Shown: piece after piece, positions 46,204-51,170 of the stretch
How positions within the stretch are numbered: position 1 is the first letter of the stretch
Layout of the letters: each line of letters starts with the position of its first letter
Source of the DNA: Strongylocentrotus purpuratus
Lineage: Eukaryota > Echinodermata > Echinoidea > Camarodonta > Strongylocentrotidae
NCBI RefSeq assembly: GCF_000002235.5
Contig: NW_022145611.1
Location: 16,465,633 to 16,529,632 of the forward strand
Length of the DNA: 64,000 bases
Direction: 5' to 3'
Position numbers and translations under genes: made by a program
Notes under the pieces: generated by a model
Database searches by the model: none
Seen by the model: the letters and a program-made list of their open reading frames with translations, nothing else
Told to the model about the DNA's origin: nothing

Positions 46204-46417
46204 TGAATTCAAACCACTATTCTTTGACAAAGTAGCCATTAATTCCTCTGTTCTCTTAATAACACTCACCAAAGCAATCCACGCAGGTATTGGCTAGTTT
46301 GTCCATGGGAGCGCTCCGCAGGTTGAGACCAGCGATGGCGCTCTTATCATCTTCCATGGTGTCAAAGGTCGGCGAGAGCGGTTTCTTACGCCGCGGGCTG
46401 CTGGCTTCTTGCATCAT
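588..46417 (-). CDS. RASGRP3: RAS guanyl-releasing protein (RasGRP3-like), multi-exon gene
   Basis: Family role: RasGRPs load Ras and Rap GTPases with GTP at membranes when diacylglycerol binds their C1 domain, and calcium acts through EF hands. The minus-strand exons read, in order: a basic/acidic N-terminus; REM; CDC25 ([20 protein letters not shown], then [19 protein letters not shown]); two canonical EF loops ([12 protein letters not shown] and [12 protein letters not shown]); one C1 with the full H-C2-C2-H-C-C spacing; an acidic linker; and a coiled-coil tail. Fourteen exons are placed: 46270-46417 (from ATG), 42592-42697, 12714-12845, 12044-12194, 11393-11566, 10567-10683, 8774-8871, 6195-6370, 5416-5496, 4854-4958, 3201-3319, 2190-2593, 1362-1702, 588-758. 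They total 2323 nt, about 774 codons; human RASGRP3 is near 690 residues. One REM exon (probably a multiple of 3 nt) is missing between 12845 and 42592. The exon 8774-8871 to 6195-6370 junction is 2 nt out of frame. Identity comes from remembered human RASGRP1 and RASGRP3 sequences, not from a search. Confidence 0.95.
915..1071. mobile_element. MITE with Tc1/mariner-like ends
   Basis: 157 bp with terminal inverted repeats: left CAGTCAAACCTGTCTATAGC, right (reverse complement) CAATCAAACCTGCTTTAGTG. TA dinucleotides lie at 913-914 and 1072-1073, the expected TA target duplication. Inside are further copies of the agacaggt motif. No transposase is encoded. It lies in the last intron. Confidence 0.75.
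1362..1702 (-). CDS. RASGRP3: RasGRP exon: acidic linker after C1
   Basis: It encodes [40 protein letters not shown], an Asp/Glu/His-rich stretch and [21 protein letters not shown] and ATQTE resemble human RASGRP3 SRKISVRLQRATTSQATQTE and mark the correct frame. Acceptor cccagcAG, donor AGG|GTAATT (phase 0). The middle is probably disordered. Confidence 0.93.
1703..2189. other. RASGRP3: RasGRP intron
   Basis: AT-rich intron with no recognised element. Confidence 0.7.
2190..2593 (-). CDS. RASGRP3: RasGRP exon: EF hand 2 and C1 domain
   Basis: It completes the second EF loop ([12 protein letters not shown]), then carries a C1 zinc finger from [17 protein letters not shown] to [12 protein letters not shown] with exact H-X12-C-X2-C-X13-C-X2-C-X4-H-X2-C-X7-C spacing. 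The diacylglycerol/phorbol-binding positions look intact: Pro in SPTF, Gly in WGLI, Gln in KQG; Trp precedes Gly as in vertebrate RasGRPs. A low-complexity [11 protein letters not shown] run follows. It ends in phase 1 (GGC A|GTAAGT), giving Ser with the next exon. Confidence 0.97.
3022..3178. mobile_element. Foldback MITE
   Basis: Ends GGCCCTGTTGCATAAAAC and, on the other strand, GGGCCCTGTTGCATAAAA. The two arms remain similar for roughly 75 bp each (ggtaa.tttgcc... and ggtaactttccc...), so the whole element folds into one hairpin. Non-coding, inside a RasGRP intron. Confidence 0.75.
3201..3319 (-). CDS. RASGRP3: RasGRP exon: EF hand 1 and start of EF hand 2
   Basis: It encodes [20 protein letters not shown], then [19 protein letters not shown]. 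The loop [12 protein letters not shown] has acidic residues at positions 1, 3, 5 and 12, Gly at 6 and Ile at 8, so it should bind calcium. The second loop is split by the intron after CG (Arg). Confidence 0.97.
3320..4853. other. RASGRP3: RasGRP intron with hairpin copy 1
   Basis: AT-rich. Apart from hairpin copy 1 it has a slightly GC-richer stretch near 3840-3990, which I cannot assign. Confidence 0.7.
4140..4210. repeat. Hairpin repeat copy 1
   Basis: Left arm GGAACCAGAAGGGTGTTAAC, right arm TCAATGCCCTTCTGGCTC. Member of the dispersed palindrome family described in the findings; lies in an intron. Confidence 0.75.
4854..4958 (-). CDS. RASGRP3: RasGRP exon: linker into EF hands
   Basis: 35 codons: [35 protein letters not shown]. 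The KP.V..EWA.GV segment is the RasGRP linker that occludes the catalytic site in the resting human RasGRP1 structure (family knowledge). Donor GAG|GTAAGG, phase 0. Confidence 0.97.
4959..5415. other. RASGRP3: RasGRP intron with poly-C run and GA microsatellite
   Basis: A poly-C run near 5189-5201 and a purine-rich GA tract at about 5225-5370. ORFs here on either strand are low complexity. Confidence 0.7.
5416..5496 (-). CDS. RASGRP3: RasGRP exon: post-catalytic linker
   Basis: 27 codons: [27 protein letters not shown]. It aligns with human LSLDLYHTEDDIYKLSLVLEPRN. Acceptor ctccAG, donor ACT|GTAAGT, phase 0 at both ends. Confidence 0.97.
5546..5822. mobile_element. Foldback MITE, about 277 bp
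   Basis: Inverted arms of about 70 bp share TTTCA.AAAGACTAAGAT and AACTATGGCAGGC, then enclose an AT-rich loop. The right arm ends at GTGAAACACCTCCC. Non-coding. Confidence 0.75.
6195..6370 (-). CDS. RASGRP3: RasGRP exon: end of the CDC25 domain
   Basis: It encodes [20 protein letters not shown], then [20 protein letters not shown] and [18 protein letters not shown]. It corresponds to human [11 protein letters not shown] ... MDLINLL. After the ttctcAG acceptor the sequence is GGGTGCAT; conservation predicts two more bases, as in GGGTGTGCAT. The donor is AGG|GTAAGA, phase 0. Confidence 0.95.
6371..8773. other. RASGRP3: RasGRP intron with foldback element
   Basis: AT-rich intron; holds the foldback at 7844-8073 and a poly-C run near 8257. 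Nothing else is recognised. Confidence 0.7.
7844..8073. mobile_element. Foldback element with microsatellite in both arms
   Basis: Arms of about 58 bp: left TATACAGTAGGCTTGC, AGGTGCACCATGTG, a GA run and GGGTTGAGGAGTC; the right arm is the reverse complement with a CT run. The loop of about 110 bp contains ggttgactatccgtcgtcagg. No coding potential. Confidence 0.8.
8774..8871 (-). CDS. RASGRP3: RasGRP exon: CDC25 domain
   Basis: It encodes [20 protein letters not shown] and [13 protein letters not shown]. The end matches the invariant FKIPILGVHLKDL, which continues in the next exon. The visible donor (ATCTT|GTAAGT) gives phase 2, but the next exon's conserved frame needs a one-base carry-over, so the junction is 2 nt short. 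An internal GT (GCAA|GTAACT) would keep frame but delete 21 conserved residues. Confidence 0.95.
8872..10566. other. RASGRP3: RasGRP intron
   Basis: Begins with the SINE-like tail at 8880-8957; the remainder is unassigned AT-rich sequence. Short ORFs at 8962-9231, 9385-9570 and 10086-10301 have no recognisable product. Confidence 0.7.
8880..8957 (+). repeat. SINE-like 3' end fragment
   Basis: 'gcggtatacaaatatcttattatt' type ending followed by (ATT)n, a common tail of SINE-like repeats in marine invertebrates. Only the 3' portion is recognised. Confidence 0.45.
10567..10683 (-). CDS. RASGRP3: RasGRP exon: CDC25 domain core
   Basis: 39 codons, [55 protein letters not shown] is nearly invariant in RasGRPs and lies at the Ras-binding core. 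Acceptor taacAG, donor AAA|GTGAGT, phase 0 at both ends. Confidence 0.97.
10714..10950. repeat. Dispersed SINE-like element
   Basis: Contains attcataaagtgctgac near an AAT-rich start and, further on, 'ttccataattttaagcc ... gcaaatgcccgatctcc', a phrase I recognise from dispersed repeats of sea urchins. Non-coding, in an intron. Confidence 0.5.
11393..11566 (-). CDS. RASGRP3: RasGRP exon: CDC25 domain
   Basis: 58 codons in phase 0 at both ends (cactAG acceptor, AAG|GTCAGT donor). It contains [20 protein letters not shown] and [19 protein letters not shown], the conserved CDC25 stretch that in human reads ERSIALFNGISKWVQLMVLS and [18 protein letters not shown]. Confidence 0.97.
12044..12194 (-). 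CDS. RASGRP3: RasGRP exon: start of the CDC25 (RasGEF) domain
   Basis: It encodes [14 protein letters not shown], then [20 protein letters not shown] and EYKIFRRLN. The block matches the human [26 protein letters not shown] start of the catalytic domain. The donor is AAT|GTAAGT (phase 0). Confidence 0.97.
12195..12713. other. RASGRP3: RasGRP intron
   Basis: AT-rich, with a short (AAAAG)n run near 12405-12422. No other feature is seen. Confidence 0.7.
12714..12845 (-). CDS. RASGRP3: RasGRP exon: REM domain, second half
   Basis: Acceptor tttctAG; the first G completes a split codon (probably AGG, Arg). It encodes [20 protein letters not shown] and on to VVDISN, aligning with human RYWILKFPAEFNLDLGL and LIDISSIPSYDW. 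It ends in phase 2 (AAT GT|GTAAGT), completed by G in the next exon (Val). Confidence 0.95.
13727..13800. repeat. Hairpin repeat copy 2
   Basis: GGAGCCAGAGGGCATTAAAT, loop, then GTTTATACCCTTCTGGCCCC. Confidence 0.7.
14503..14572. repeat. Hairpin repeat copy 3
   Basis: GGAGCCAGAAGGGCGATAAC, loop, then GGCAATATCCTTCTTGCTC. Confidence 0.7.
15365..15455. mobile_element. Near-perfect 91-bp palindrome (MITE-like hairpin)
   Basis: Left arm TCCTATTTTCATGAAGTGAC then GGTAGTGA; right arm its reverse complement with one difference. The inner part (gaaaatc.gca ... tgcgattttc) also pairs, so almost the whole length forms a stem. Confidence 0.8.
16650..16735. repeat. SINE-like fragment ('tatatagtgc ... 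aaagcgctgtac')
   Basis: An AAT-rich lead (aaaaataataatatgac) is followed by aatttatatagtgcttgtg and caaagcgctgtacatg, typical of a short interspersed repeat common in marine metazoans. Confidence 0.5.
17353..17420. repeat. Hairpin repeat copy 4
   Basis: GAGTTAGAAGGGTGTTAAAC, loop tgtgttaaagtata, then GAGTTAGTGCCCTTCTGGTT. Confidence 0.7.
19330..19388. repeat. Hairpin repeat copy 5 (diverged)
   Basis: GAGCCAAAAGGGCATGAACT, then GATCCCTTTTTGACTCCC. Confidence 0.55.
20040..20470. repeat. GA-rich microsatellite region
   Basis: Long purine tract with a pure (GA)n core at about 20257-20314. Overlapping ORFs on both strands (Ser/Leu-rich or Arg/Glu-rich) are composition artefacts. Confidence 0.85.
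20800..21252. repeat. Tandem duplication, about 228-bp unit
   Basis: Two diverged copies. Shared anchors: 'cttgaaca...agtgcaa' at about 20812 and 21040, 'tttctcctccc'-type stretch, and 'tgatggaacactggatca' at about 20970 and 21198. Confidence 0.7.
21253..24520. other. RASGRP3: Large RasGRP intron, part 3
   Basis: Contains a GC-richer block at about 21250-21480 ending in gttgccaatttaac, hairpin copy 6, a GC-richer stretch at about 22140-22440 with ORFs on both strands, and GA-rich sequence at 23080-23410. No protein similarity recognised. Confidence 0.6.
21968..22068. repeat. Hairpin repeat copy 6 (arms spread by extra sequence)
   Basis: GATAGCAAGAAAGGTATTAA and, about 60 bp on, CTTGCCCTTCTAGCTCACAA. 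Confidence 0.4.
24530..24790. promoter_or_regulatory. Candidate cis-regulatory island
   Basis: GC-richer than its flanks, with homeodomain-like motifs: palindromic CTGCTAATTGCAG, GGTTTTAATTAGC, plus gatgccaatggcat. It is only a candidate; it could also be a conserved element of another kind. Confidence 0.3.
24791..26960. other. RASGRP3: Large RasGRP intron, part 4
   Basis: CT-rich tract at 25120-25210, GA-rich tract at 25985-26219 ending in (GT)n, and a weak relative of the hairpin family near 25850-25910. No gene recognised. Confidence 0.6.
26960..27085. repeat. Tetranucleotide repeat that switches strand (foldback microsatellite)
   Basis: The left half is built of GACC/GACCG units (gaccgacctaccgacctg), the right half of GGTC/CGGTC units (ggtcggtaagtcggtcggtc). 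The halves are complementary and would form a stem. Confidence 0.7.
27496..27690. repeat. Tandem duplication, about 106-bp unit
   Basis: Both copies carry acattgtgc.acaaaag and ggacaaagcaggcaaagg / ggccaaagcagacaaagg. The acattgtgc anchors are at 27515 and 27621. Confidence 0.75.
28480..28710. promoter_or_regulatory. CpG-richer island in the large intron
   Basis: Marked rise in GC and CpG (cacgctagcagacgccgcgc, gcgccggagtc, ggatggccggggctacgagg) against AT-rich surroundings. No long ORF. Alternative promoter, enhancer or inserted element are all possible. Confidence 0.3.
28711..32600. other. RASGRP3: Large RasGRP intron, part 5
   Basis: CT-rich stretches at 28790-29180 and 31480-31560, poly-C run at about 30648-30663, (GA)n at 31030-31085, hairpin copy 7. 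The 30400-30903 ORF is Pro/Ser-rich low complexity. Confidence 0.6.
31420..31482. repeat. Hairpin repeat copy 7
   Basis: GACTGCCAGAAGGGGTCAAC, then GAGCTAATGCCCTTCTTGCT; runs directly into a CT microsatellite. Confidence 0.65.
32640..33840. repeat. Degenerate tandem repeat, about 80-bp unit, with two inserts
   Basis: Repeated phrase of the type 'aatctatgaatacct...tgaatacttgtga' with the last two units about 80 bp apart (33640-33800). Interrupted by a GC-richer segment at 32915-33020 (contains palindrome GGCCTGACTCAGGCC) and by 33140-33345. Confidence 0.6.
34640..34735. other. Small CpG-rich island
   Basis: cggaggagag-free, CpG-dense core including gatcatcgcgcatcaccgcg within AT-rich intron, directly before a GA microsatellite. 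Function unknown. Confidence 0.3.
34848..34965. repeat. (GA)n microsatellite
   Basis: Nearly pure GA/GAGG run. Confidence 0.9.
35735..36145. repeat. GA-rich satellite with internal duplication of about 200 bp
   Basis: The phrases gacatgaaggtg, (GACA)n and aagacagattagag...gagaaggatcgg each occur twice (for example 35811 and 36013; 35896 and 36079), showing a higher-order duplication inside the microsatellite. Confidence 0.8.
37114..37390. repeat. Tandem repeat, about 90-bp unit, three copies
   Basis: 'tgaatatgaacatgact' heads each copy (about 37116, 37207, 37293), followed by agaggtgtgttcgtaccttc-like and gatgttcccactgggaa-like sequence. Confidence 0.7.
37809..37829. repeat. Short perfect palindrome
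   Basis: TCCCTGATGT, one central base, then its exact reverse complement ACATCAGGGA. Confidence 0.8.
38990..39210. other. CpG-richer island
   Basis: Contains gaacgacgtcgtcgtagggc and ctcccgtctggttgctacga in otherwise AT-rich intron. On the minus strand a U12-like branch (ttTCCTTGAAA) and AC precede an open stretch, but no matching donor is present. Confidence 0.3.
39498..39875. repeat. Tandem repeat, about 73-bp unit, five copies
   Basis: Unit built of aaatccagttagagaatttt, aaccattctcatgaatccag, gatctgcttaaatgtgaaaa and aggtctcaata; the copies differ at scattered positions. Confidence 0.85.
40142..40216 (-). CDS. RASGRP3: Tentative REM-bridging exon
   Basis: A 75-nt segment flanked by tttatttAG and AG|GTACCT fits both neighbouring phases (1 + 72 + 2). 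It would encode [20 protein letters not shown] and then SSDYVR before FWINNF, resembling the human ...LLCM... and ...YFMR|YW ends. The middle is serine-rich and lacks the hydrophobic pattern of the REM helix, and the acceptor is AG although the upstream donor is AT. A perfect U12 branch-like TTCCTTAAT occurs inside it (rc of about 40188-40196). It is listed because an exon is required somewhere between 12845 and 42592 and this one fits the phases; it could easily be chance. Confidence 0.25.
40814..41245. repeat. Dispersed element, two tandem copies at 190-bp spacing
   Basis: tattctcatattaagttgt occurs at 40821 and 41011, each copy followed by tgacctttgaccttgac. The region ends in gatgttgccgccgccgtcgc, a phrase I recognise from a repeat widespread in marine animals. 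Confidence 0.65.
41246..42486. other. RASGRP3: Large RasGRP intron, end next to the REM exon
   Basis: G-run near 41382-41393, otherwise AT-rich; a weak hairpin-family half copy lies at about 42350-42395. Confidence 0.6.
42487..42556. repeat. Hairpin repeat copy 8, next to the U12 donor
   Basis: GTCTGCTGACAGCTAGAAGG with ...TGTTAAC, then TTAATGTCCTTACAGCTC...AGCAGACAC. It starts about 35 nt inside the intron after the U12-type donor. Confidence 0.7.
42581..42591 (-). promoter_or_regulatory. U12-type (AT-) 5' splice site
   Basis: The intron begins ATATCCTTTTC directly after the phase-2 codon end of the REM exon. The first nine bases match the minor-spliceosome donor consensus RTATCCTTT exactly. 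The neighbouring introns start GTAAG or GTGAG, so this one stands out. The matching 3' splice site was not located with confidence. Confidence 0.7.
42592..42697 (-). CDS. RASGRP3: RasGRP exon: REM (RasGEF N) domain, first half
   Basis: After a ttttcAG acceptor the exon reads [13 protein letters not shown] and [20 protein letters not shown], aligning with human LDNSYLPRIVLLMHRWYLSS and following residues. It ends in phase 2 (ATT CT) and is followed at once by ATATCCTTTT, a perfect match to the U12-type donor consensus. No usable GT donor was seen at this position. The REM domain packs against the CDC25 helical hairpin and is needed for exchange activity. Confidence 0.9.
42698..44330. other. 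RASGRP3: RasGRP intron, first part
   Basis: AT-rich; 43380-43530 ends in cagccggcgagctgcttg ... aataaaccaaacc and may be the tail of an old retroposon (uncertain). Poly-T/poly-G junction near 43890-43915. Confidence 0.5.
44335..44660. promoter_or_regulatory. Candidate cis-regulatory island in RasGRP intron
   Basis: GC/CpG-richer block with dense TAAT, TGATTAAG, GATAAG and TTAATTGATCAT motifs. No ORF of note. Proposed as an enhancer candidate only. Confidence 0.35.
44770..44851. mobile_element. Partial copy related to the 915-1071 MITE
   Basis: TACATTCAAACCTGTCTATT at the left and gcagacaggtggcctttcta inside match the motifs of the complete element, but the right terminal repeat is missing. 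Confidence 0.5.
45039..45124. repeat. Hairpin repeat copy 9
   Basis: GTCTGTTCAGAGCCATAAAG...ATTAACTC, then TTAATGACCTTTTGCCTCCA...ACAGAT. Confidence 0.65.
45640..45727. repeat. (GA)n microsatellite
   Basis: Nearly pure GA run. Confidence 0.9.
46080..46205. repeat. (CT)n microsatellite close to the exon donor
   Basis: CT/CTTT run, starting about 65 bp from the 46270 exon end. Confidence 0.9.
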
Positions 46418-46428
46418 GACTCCTATAC
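46270..46428 (-). CDS. RASGRP3: RasGRP exon: first certain coding exon, start of REM
   Basis: The acceptor (atcctgtccAG) gives an exon starting at 46428. Two tandem ATGs lie at 46417 and 46414, and 46417 is taken as the default start. It encodes [20 protein letters not shown], an acidic stretch, then [14 protein letters not shown], which corresponds to the human RASGRP3 segment LDELLCTCIEMFDDNG. The RRKK cluster next to an SP site could be a phosphorylation or membrane-charge region (inference). The donor is G|GTGAGT, phase 1; the next exon supplies AT to complete Asp. The frame is also open upstream of the ATG to the acceptor. Confidence 0.9.
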
Positions 46429-48290
46429 CTGGACAGGATGATATAATAATTGAAATGATTGAGTTGAATAAAATCGTCCCAAACTGTATCCAATCTATAG
46501 CTTTATATATAGATTCATACCTTTACAGGAGAAACCGCATCGAATAAAAAAATGCATGAAATGCTAACAATATATACACTCTAATTAGCTTTCCAAGTCA
46601 ATTCATTGAATAAATGCCATAGCGCCTTTCCTTGAAGTCACAAAGTGCTCACAATTTGTTCCATCACATAAGCTACACTGTAGCTTAAACTCAGTTTGTT
46701 GTCTTTAAAGCAACAGCTCAGCAATACATGCGCTCTTAAAAAATAAATTTTGGTACTTTTATTTACCATAAGAACCTTTTTCCCTCATTGCCAACATGAT
46801 CGACCATCGATGACATTTTCACAAGAATTTCTACCTTTACACTACGGGGTCAAGCTACATGAGTTGATATAAAACTGATGATAAAGCCAATACTTTCCTT
46901 AGATATTGCTGTATTAGGGTACACCTGACAGTGAGCATTTCATAGGAATACAAATATATATACCAAGGAGGATATCTTTGGATATACATGTCTATTGCCT
47001 GCACAGTGCCAGAAGGGTGTTAAATCTGATTAATTTTACATATTAATACCCACCTCGCTCTAGAACATATGAATATATACCCACATTTTTCGATAATATA
47101 CTTGTGATTGAACCTGAAAAATATTGCTCAATGCTTCATCATTGTACATTACTGACAAGCCTGAAATTAAAGCGCTCTGTTAATGAAACAAATGATTAAA
47201 TCTGGTACACGATGGCGAGCATATCTATCTTAGAAGTTGATATAACCTTGCTTTCCACCTAGATAAACGAATCAACATGCTCTTCTTCTGTCCGTGCCTG
47301 CGTACTTATCAGATTCCGATGACCTCAATTTGAAATGACGTTGAAACAATGGCTTACAGAGGAGTTCAACGGTCTTTGCTTACACACAAGATATGCCAGG
47401 CATCACCGAGGAATCTCTACTTATCAGCAAGTACAAGCATCAGCATCCTTTCCATACCCTGAGATGCCTTTAGATTTGCTACAAGACTTTTGAACATATC
47501 TGTGGGTGGATAATTGCTTTGTGAGTGCCTCGGAATGTTAGATTGCTGTTGTGTTTATCAATGATTAAATTGAATTGAATTGAAATGAGTATTTATTGTC
47601 CATATTCTGGAAATTTGCCTTTCCCCCGGAATAAGTATACAATTTGTGAAGTTATGAAAACCAGGTATTGACAAGGAATTATCATCTGCTCAAGAACCAT
47701 AATGATGTGAACTGATGTTATTGCAGCATTAACAAACATTTGACTCTGAGGAGATGCTGTCATCTTTAAATGTTGTATCCTTTTTAGGGCAAACTTCATC
47801 GTTGGAGGCATCACTTTATAATGTCCAACATATTCAGAGAAATATTGCCTGTTCTATGGTGGCCTTCATAATTAAATGTTTTATAATGGTTTACTTCGGA
47901 CTGCAACTCTTATAAATCTGGTAAGAAATGCAGCATCTTGAACAACTGGATACCTCTTGATATTTGAAATTCTCTAAACCAACTGAAACTGCTCTAAACA
48001 ACACAACACTGACCCAAACTGGCCCACATATTGCCCAAGCAATGTTACCACAGGAGACTAAAGATATCGCAGATAATATTTGCCAACCAATATGAACAGT
48101 ATAAATTTGCAGATTACAGATTCATTATTTATATATGAACAGAAATATCATCTGATTGAAATGATTTTTTTTCACTTTCTGCCAATGATACCATCTCCAA
48201 ATGCAACAAATCTTGAACCTCCCTTCTCTTCTCTTTATATTTTATCAAAACCCACTTTCAAATGGAATGTACTATTGTTATCATAATCAT
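46429..48290. other. RASGRP3: Intron between candidate 5' exon and first certain exon
   Basis: AT-rich; hairpin copy 10 and an (AATTG)n-like tail at about 47563-47586, perhaps the end of an old retroposon. Confidence 0.5.
46997..47064. repeat. Hairpin repeat copy 10
   Basis: AGTGCCAGAAGGGTGTTAAA, then TATTAATACCCACCTCGCTC (right arm diverged). Confidence 0.6.
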
Positions 48291-48357
48291 GATCATCAAC
48301 ATCATCACATTAAATCATCAACATCTTCATCACCAATATTATCATAATCGTCATCTT

Positions 48358-48398
<41 letters not shown>

Positions 48399-48890
48399 GT
48401 CATCGCCGTCGTCATCATCATCATCATCACATTAAATCATCAACATCTTCATCACCAATATTATCATAATCATCATCTTAAATCATCATCATCATCATTA
48501 TCATCATCATCATCATCGTCATCGTCGTCGTCATCATTATCATCATCACATTAAATCATCAACATCTTCATCACCAATATTATCATAATCATCATCTTAA
48601 ATCATCATCATCATCATTATCATCATCATCATCATCGTCATCGTCGTCATCATCATTATCATCATCACATTAAATCATCAACATCTTCATCACCAATATT
48701 ATCATAATCATCATCTTAAATCATCATCATCATCATTATCATCATCATCATCATCGTCATCGTCGTCGTCATCATTATCATCATCACATTAAATCATCAA
48801 CATCATCCTCATCGTCATCATCAACATCATCATCTCATCATCATCATCATCATCGTCATCATCACGACCATCATCATCTCTACATCATCA
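48291..48890. repeat. ATC-triplet satellite with 119-bp higher-order unit
   Basis: The phrase taaatcatcaacatcttcat begins at 48311, 48433, 48552 and 48671, and its first half again at 48790, giving spacings of 122, 119, 119 and 119. Within each unit are (ATC)n, a gtcatcgtcgtc block and accaatattatcataat. It ends about 110 bp from the donor of the candidate 5' exon. Confidence 0.9.
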
Positions 48891-48997
48891 TCCTCACTAT
48901 CCACTTAAATATCACTATATGCATAAAACAAATACTGCACGGTGCTAACATTAAGGCTAGTCGACGACGACGTCTCAAGATAGACAATCTCCCTTAC

Positions 48998-49166
48998 CAG
49001 TCCCTCTCAATGCATCAAACCACTGAGTGCCAAGGTCATTGCATGTATTTCTCAACATCAATTCCACATGAACGAGCAACGGTGCGGACTGCATCCCCCA
49101 CGCTAATGCCCCGACGATCCCCTTATGCATATGAGATGAGCGATTCAGAGTTAGGCTCCTTGTCAT
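48998..49166 (-). CDS. RASGRP3: Candidate 5' exon giving an in-frame N-terminal extension
   Basis: An ATG at 49166 opens 56 codons and ends in phase 1 at a strong donor (ACTG|GTAAGG). The exon at 46270-46428 begins with GT after a good acceptor and is open to its own ATG, so joining them gives GGT and then I-G-V-M-M-Q-E. An in-frame TGA lies nine codons upstream (about 49193). The exon is richer in G+C than its surroundings, which suggests function. I recognise no domain in its product (hydrophobic GIVGALAWGMQSAPLL early, CNDLGTQWFDALRGT at the end). It may be a coding extension in one isoform or simply a 5' untranslated exon. Its 5' end is not defined, and no acceptor was recognised before the ATG. 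Confidence 0.45.
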
Positions 49167-49247
49167 CCCGTTTGTGAAGAGATAAACATTTCACAGAACC
49201 ACGCAATTTCGTTTATCGCTATTCCTTCAGATGTGTTTTCCTTTTGT

Positions 49248-49470
49248 TATGCCTCAGTCACACCTTTGCGTACTTGGCTTGCGTATTGCTGCGTATTTAT
49301 GGCAAGCCGTTTTAACATTCCTTTTTCTTGATATCAAGAAATGATTTTCTGTTGTAAAGCAATGGCAATTCTTGTCTTGATATCAGAAATAGGAATAAAT
49401 GTTAAAACAGTTTGCCATAAATACGCAGCAATACGCAAGCCAAATATGCAAAGGTGTGACTGAGGCATTA
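49248..49470. mobile_element. Foldback MITE just upstream of the candidate 5' exon
   Basis: Arms of about 80 bp begin ATGCCTCAGTCACACCTTTG on the left and the same on the right reverse strand, and share CTTGCGTATTGCTGCGTATT. Possible TA/TTA target-site duplication. Non-coding. Confidence 0.8.
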
Positions 49471-50890
49471 GGGATGTATATTTTTTTTATACGATTGAAG
49501 GTGTGAAAGTGGGAATCGGGTGGAGTTTTTACATGAACTCTAATTAAGCCCATTCATGAATGTTCATGAGATTCATGGAGTGCGTTCAATTTCTTCTGTT
49601 TCACAGAAATATGGTATTTCTATTTTCCATTACAACTTTACCCTTCATATATTTTTTTCTTATAATCACTGTTTGAAAAAAATTCATATTGATTATAAAC
49701 ACTGTTCATGGATATTTTGTACCTGGATATATATGTATAAGTAATAATTAGATGGTACTTCACAATGAAGTCTGGATTATCGAAAGACTTTGAAAAGATT
49801 TAGAGAGCACGTTTAATTTTCCATATTTTATAGAACTATGTTATTTCTGCTAAGTTGCCCTTCAAATCCTACTCATTACACTTTTATATTGTTTTGATAT
49901 TTTGAATGTGTAGCAGGGAGTGAAGTGGTGTATTCAAATTAAGTCCGAATTACTCATAACCTTTTATAGTAGTCAAACAATTCATTTCAATTAACTATGC
50001 ACTTTCCATAAAACTCATCTTCCAGATTCATAAAAAATCTGTTTGTATGTCTGCAGAATTTTCAAGTGAAGTCTGAATTGCCCATGAGTGTTATCTAAAA
50101 TCAAGGGTTAGGATGTGCTACTTTAAAGACCATCAATACTACTGGGCCAGAAGGGATTAGACCACACAGCGAGGTCACTGACAGGTGGCTATCTCATTAA
50201 CTTAGCTCTCAACTAACATAAGAAAAAGAGGATCATGGGGGACCAACAGGCACCGATTGGGGAAGTTTTCTATATAGAGGGAGCAAGTAGCTACAAATAG
50301 GACAGTGGGGCTTTAAAGAGATTTGGATTTCTACGAACCATAACCACTTTCCCCATAGCCTCATCATTCTCCTTTAAGACGTGAATCTTGCGCATTATAC
50401 ATACATTCTTCACGTTGGTCAAATGATTACTTTAAATACATCAGTGGGATGGCTTTTCAAATGAATTACTTCTAAATTGTCATACCCATTCAAGTAATGA
50501 AATGCTACTTGGACAAGATTTGTGTTTCAACAAATGAAGCAATTTCCCCTATATACATAAATTTTGGTCACGTAGCTAGAGTAAAGACGCAAAAGGGAAC
50601 AATAACGGCTTTTCACATGATGTCAAGTAAGTCACGAAGATCATTAAGATGTAGGCTGAGGACATTCAATTTTGAAGTAATTATGTTTCTTGGAACTATG
50701 CAACTTCATTATGGGCTGTCCTTTGTATGTGTTGGCCGGTGTTGTTTTATTAAAGATACAGATGACTCTTACTGACTATTACAATTATGTATGTATGTAC
50801 TAGTGGGGAATAGAGCAGATTTTGACTTCAAAACAAGTTAACTTAATCGTAAGTGTACCAGTAATTAAGATTCAGAGAGAAAACATTTTG
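49471..50890. other. Upstream region, no gene seen
   Basis: AT-rich. A half copy of the hairpin family (gggccagaagggattag) lies near 50147. ORF 50497-50775 has no recognisable product. Confidence 0.5.
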
Positions 50891-50960
50891 ATTTGAAGGC
50901 GTTGACATTTAACATAGCTACACATAATCTCTATAAACACTATTATTCACATTGGGTTCC

Positions 50961-51170
50961 TCCCCTCCCCTCCCTTCCTCCCCTCCCTTCCTTCCTTCCC
51001 TCCCTCCCTCCCTCCCTCCCTCCCTCCCTCCCTCCCTCCCTCCCTCCCTCCCTCCCTCCCTCCCTCCCTCGATCCCTCCCTCCCTCCCTCCCTCCCTCCC
51101 TCCCTCCCTCCCTCCCTCCCTCCCTCCCTCCCTCCCTCCCTCCCTCCCTCCCTCCCTCCCTCCCTTTTCC
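50961..51170. repeat. (CCCT)n tetranucleotide array
   Basis: About 200 bp of CCCT with a single gat interruption near 51071. All long ORFs here are repeat artefacts. Confidence 0.95.
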
